A stretch of DNA of 64,000 bases from positions 1 to 64,000 of the forward strand of contig JAXMBL010000005.1 in the NCBI GenBank assembly GCA_046349915.1, in the 5' to 3' direction. Shown piece by piece: positions 62,001-64,000 of the stretch. The notes beneath the pieces are model-generated. The model was not told the DNA's origin, did not search any database, and was given only the letters and a program-made list of their open reading frames with translations. This stretch comes from CAIXSC01 sp046349915. GTDB taxonomy: Bacteria > Planctomycetota > Planctomycetia > Pirellulales > Pirellulaceae. Both the position numbers and the translations under genes were made by a program. Position 1 is the first letter of the stretch. Each line of letters opens with the position of its first letter.

Positions 62001-64000
62001 AATGTCGCGGTCAACATTGTCTCGGGGGACAGCCCGGACGTGGTCGCCGACAAGCTGACTCAGGCGATCAACAGCGCCAACGGGTTTAATTCGCCGACGT
62101 TCGCCACCCGCTCAGGTTCGAAGGTGACGCTGACAGGCGACCGCACGGTTTCGCTCAGTTCCTCGATTGTCGGAATCCGGGTGCACGGCAAAACGATTTT
62201 CGTGAACAAGACCGCGGGCCCCAACGCGGATGGTTCGCTGGATCGCCCCTTCAACAACATCGCGTCGGCGACGGTGACGAACGCTTTCGGCGCCTCTCGG
62301 CCGGGCGATATTGTGCGTATCGTGGGCAACGGCGGATCGGACAACAACTTTGCGACACCGACCGACAACTTCGCCTATGAGATTGGTTTCGGCAGCTTGC
62401 CAGGGCAGTTGCTGTCGGACGGCACGACGATGGAAGTGCCCAAGGGGGTGACGGTCATGGTCGACGCGGGCGCCATTTTCAAGTTGCGCGCCGCGCGAAT
62501 CGCGGTCGGCAGCGCGACGTTGGGCGTCGATCGCAGCGGCGGCGCCTTGCAGGTGTTGGGCACGCCGCAGCGAAACGTCTTCTTCACTTCGTGGTTCGAC
62601 GAATCGATCGGCCGGGACACGTTTGCTTCGACCACCGCGGGCAGCACCGGCGATTGGGGCGGCATCACTTTCCAGAACGACCTGGATCACGACAAGGGCC
62701 GCGATGATTACGAATCGCAAGGCATCTTCCTGAACTACGTGAACCATGCCGACATCCGCTTCGGCGGCGGTATCGTCAACATCGATTCGAACGGCGTGGT
62801 GGTGCAGCCGATTCAGATGGTCGAGGCACGCCCCACCATCACGTTCAACTCGATCTCCAACAGCGCGGATTCGGCCATGTCGGCCGATCCCGACAGCTTC
62901 GAAGAGACGCAATTCAACACGCCCGAGTATCAGTTATCGGGAGCTTTCACTCCCGAGTATGGTCGAGTGGGTCCGGAGATTCACGGTAACCGGCTGACGA
63001 ATAATTCCATCAATGGCTTGTTCGTGCGCATTACGACGCCGTCCGGTTCGGGGACCACCGTGTTGTCGACGCAAGGGCGGTTCGACGACACCGACATCGT
63101 CCACTACATTCCCGAGAACCTCACGATCCACGGGACTCCGGGCGGACCGATTCAAGACACGACTGTTTTGCCAGTCAATTTGATCACATTGACCGCGATC
63201 AGCGCCGGATTCTTGCCAGCGGGCAATTACAGTTATCGCTTCACGCTGGTCGACGAGAACGGCTATGAGGCGCCTCCGTCGGCGGCCACGAGTGTCGGTA
63301 CCTTGACCGCGACAGGTGGCATTCGACTGAACAATCTCCCCATTGCGCCCACGGGTTACGTGGCGCGGCGTATCTATCGCAGCACCGATGGGGTGAACTT
63401 CGAGTTGGCCGCATCGATCAACGCATCGGACCTCACCTACTTTGATATCGGTCGCACGCTGGGCGGCGTTCTTGATACGAGCATCGGATCGCTCTTGCGT
63501 CCGAGACTTGATGGACGTCTCGCCGTCGATCCGGGCACGGTTGTCAAACTGGAGGGGTCGCGGATCGAGGTATCTTTCGGCGGTCAGTTGATCGCGGAAG
63601 GACTGGTCGGTCAGGACGTCATCTTCACCTCGAAGTTGGATGATCGATTCGGAGCGGGCGGCACGTTCGACACCAACAATGACAATTCGGCTGCCGTCGA
63701 GGGTCGGCCGAACCCCGGCGACTGGGGCGGCATCTATGTGGGCCATACGAGTCGCGCGAATTTCGATCACTCGATGATCGCATTCGGCGGCGGCATCACC
63801 AAGTTGCCGGGCACGTTCAAGGCCTTCAACGCCTTGGAAGTGCATCAGGGCGATCTGCGCCTGGTCAACAGCATTATCGAGCAGAATTCAACGGGCATTG
63901 GCGGTCAGGGACCGACTCAACGGCTCGGCCATCTGAACAATGAAACGGCCGTCGTCTTCGTCCGCGGAGCTCAACCGATCGTGGTGGGCAATACGTTCCG
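59004..64000 (+). CDS. Giant LEPR-XLL surface protein, N-terminal part (runs off the window)
   Basis: Open from ATG 59004 (MTSRNSRSFSAVRRNSKSSR) to the window end, 1665 codons with no stop. Sorting motif SLERLEDRAMMAVAPHLAG near 34-52. Residues about 556-672 resemble a matrixin-like metalloprotease (LELWARYLGVQFFETANEGL, then FQSAMQGIGYMLGLGSSPEL), but the zinc motif HExxHxxGxxH reads QGIGYMLGLGS, so all three His and the Glu are lost. It is followed by pre-peptidase-C-like beta domains (DSNDIDVYRFTVDLAPGKTG) and, from about 62160 on, right-handed beta-helix-type stretches (GRDTFASTTAGSTGDWGGIT, NPGDWGGIYVGHTSRANFDH). Probably a secreted or surface protein; C-terminus outside the window. Confidence 0.88.
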   Translation, partial: MTSRNSRSFSAVRRNSKSSRRKPSLRRLMANRSKSLERLEDRAMMAVAPHLAGIQPNGGDLLPLTSLSDNRYDLSDVGSIAVLSTSPRELRFAFDESQSFATEGVQGIQITRAGSDKLLGTTDDVTVLASNLAGFQGFTGSDAAPNEHVVVVRFPETLPDDLYRVEIFGVDNPSKGIVALRNAAGDVFAPAVEGADRQTIDFKLSLGAQVVAVVPQPTTSLTNGKITQELNKIEVFFNDDDLWPTAVKTGDLSPDPSVVKTEFYRLIFTQESTRNTDDVVFTPNLVEYDPVANKATLTFNRNKSDLTAVASLDQLKDPTTGLPVGHGTFRLRIGTNEETPAPPVVRAPSATVRDDFGTGETVVMDFTAVQDFEQSVSITYANAPLGVGAAPIVTVVGSALFITLNNEPSTPTTAAQLAAAIAGNSAAAALVNATVPIGNPNTPIASASTTSTRLVLKGLGSSFDTATELGKLDLAENQNQLLSAGIEPQQFDFAYPGDKDEPGHRDLPDEAGHGYEQHINYDYGVDNENGVRTIKYNFRSAYGTDPLGVPLSNVITDSQKERIREGLELWARYLGVQFFETANEGLTMATGNLQVLNTNALDVRRVSNGVVRVDPNYQNGLLVLDTNNTWDDTFGASYFQSAMQGIGYMLGLGSSPELPSANELIFPNDNDVIHGQLVHRPDSNDIDVYRFTVDLAPGKTGVFSAETFAERQTNSSLLDTTLRLYREVPATAAAAQTDFNSGGAVGVRFVAIAAGGQGNEYQLSFSKTDRGVGAQPLVVVVGSSISIDLNSTPGSETTAQEVIDAIANNTDSAALIRAELTTAPSTASLNVAQYNINYSPLSLTGGADVRREVVARNDDYYSKDSFLEVTLEGGVYYLGVSAAGNESYDPTIENTGMGGRTQGTYQLQVNFRPQVDADDAIRDMDRRLEGLPGTPLDGDADGVAGGLYNFWFQTRNLNRVLEIVGTGGSFTDGQIVTITNFNGTVRRFEFNTTGGVGAGNVAVNIVSGDSPDVVADKLTQAINSANGFNSPTFATRSGSKVTLTGDRTVSLSSSIVGIRVHGKTIFVNKTAGPNADGSLDRPFNNIASATVTNAFGASRPGDIVRIVGNGGSDNNFATPTDNFAYEIGFGSLPGQLLSDGTTMEVPKGVTVMVDAGAIFKLRAARIAVGSATLGVDRSGGALQVLGTPQRNVFFTSWFDESIGRDTFASTTAGSTGDWGGITFQNDLDHDKGRDDYESQGIFLNYVNHADIRFGGGIVNIDSNGVVVQPIQMVEARPTITFNSISNSADSAMSADPDSFEETQFNTPEYQLSGAFTPEYGRVGPEIHGNRLTNNSINGLFVRITTPSGSGTTVLSTQGRFDDTDIVHYIPENLTIHGTPGGPIQDTTVLPVNLITLTAISAGFLPAGNYSYRFTLVDENGYEAPPSAATSVGTLTATGGIRLNNLPIAPTGYVARRIYRSTDGVNFELAASINASDLTYFDIGRTLGGVLDTSIGSLLRPRLDGRLAVDPGTVVKLEGSRIEVSFGGQLIAEGLVGQDVIFTSKLDDRFGAGGTFDTNNDNSAAVEGRPNPGDWGGIYVGHTSRANFDHSMIAFGGGITKLPGTFKAFNALEVHQGDLRLVNSIIEQNSTGIGGQGPTQRLGHLNNETAVVFVRGAQPIVVGNTF

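Overview
The window reads like a chromosomal segment of a planctomycete, most likely of the Pirellulales type. The evidence is the group of very large secreted proteins that start with the planctomycete LEPR-XLL-like export/sorting motif (FESLESRLLM, FLEPRCVLA, FLESLEDRRVLA, LERLEDRAMM), dockerin-like repeats, an SHD1-domain protein, a type I sulfatase, abundant palindromic intergenic repeats, and an integrase of a box I-variant form I associate with planctomycetes. No rRNA and no CRISPR array was seen.

Layout. 0-5 kb: a RAYT/IS200-type transposase, then a cassette of two DUF6916-like proteins, three phage tail-collar (microcystin-dependent MdpB-like) proteins and a GNAT enzyme, followed by a serine hydrolase remnant, a second GNAT and a block of 79-bp palindromic repeats. 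5.4-10.2 kb: an SHD1 membrane protein and an exported sulfatase with a LamG-like tail. 10.39-22.73 kb: an integrated element of about 12.3 kb lying between 43-bp direct copies of the 5' half of a tRNA(CAT) gene. Apart from one degenerate IS110, all its genes lie on the minus strand: integrase, a 255-aa protein, an excisionase-like HTH protein, a PrimPol-like primase, a RepA/AAA-type ATPase, an iteron-like locus, small HTH and zinc-ribbon proteins, a 199-aa helical protein, a phage major capsid protein (gpT/HK97-like), very small late-type genes, a three-gene accessory operon (DUF6941-like, HicB-like fold, GNAT) and a 270-bp run of seven hairpins. There is a capsid gene but no recognisable terminase, portal or tail gene, so it looks like a satellite-type element rather than a full prophage. 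22.8-25.4 kb: repeat-rich decayed DNA with a pseudogene of an EVE/HsdR_N-like protein broken by at least six frameshifts. 25.4-27.6 kb: a small unknown gene, dinB and a membrane protein.

27.8-51.6 kb: a block of surface proteins: a 2779-aa RHS/YD protein with an inserted IgGFc-binding-like domain and a putative permuted cysteine-peptidase tip; a dockerin-tagged vanadium haloperoxidase; a beta-barrel-like protein; and a giant adhesin, about 3.8 thousand residues if repaired, with nearly identical 747-bp internal repeats and a 2-nt deletion that splits it into two frames. 52-58 kb: housekeeping and catabolic genes (HAD-IIA phosphatase, M19 dipeptidase, ceramidase-like hydrolase, FkbM methyltransferase, SYLF lipid-binding protein) separated by palindromic repeats and a 130-bp tandem repeat. 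59-64 kb: the N-terminal 1665 codons of another giant LEPR-XLL protein that runs off the window.

How it fits together: the chromosome is specialised for exported and surface proteins, while the tRNA island is a self-contained integration/replication module with one virion-type structural gene and an accessory operon. Gene functions are assigned from motifs read by eye; no database search was run.
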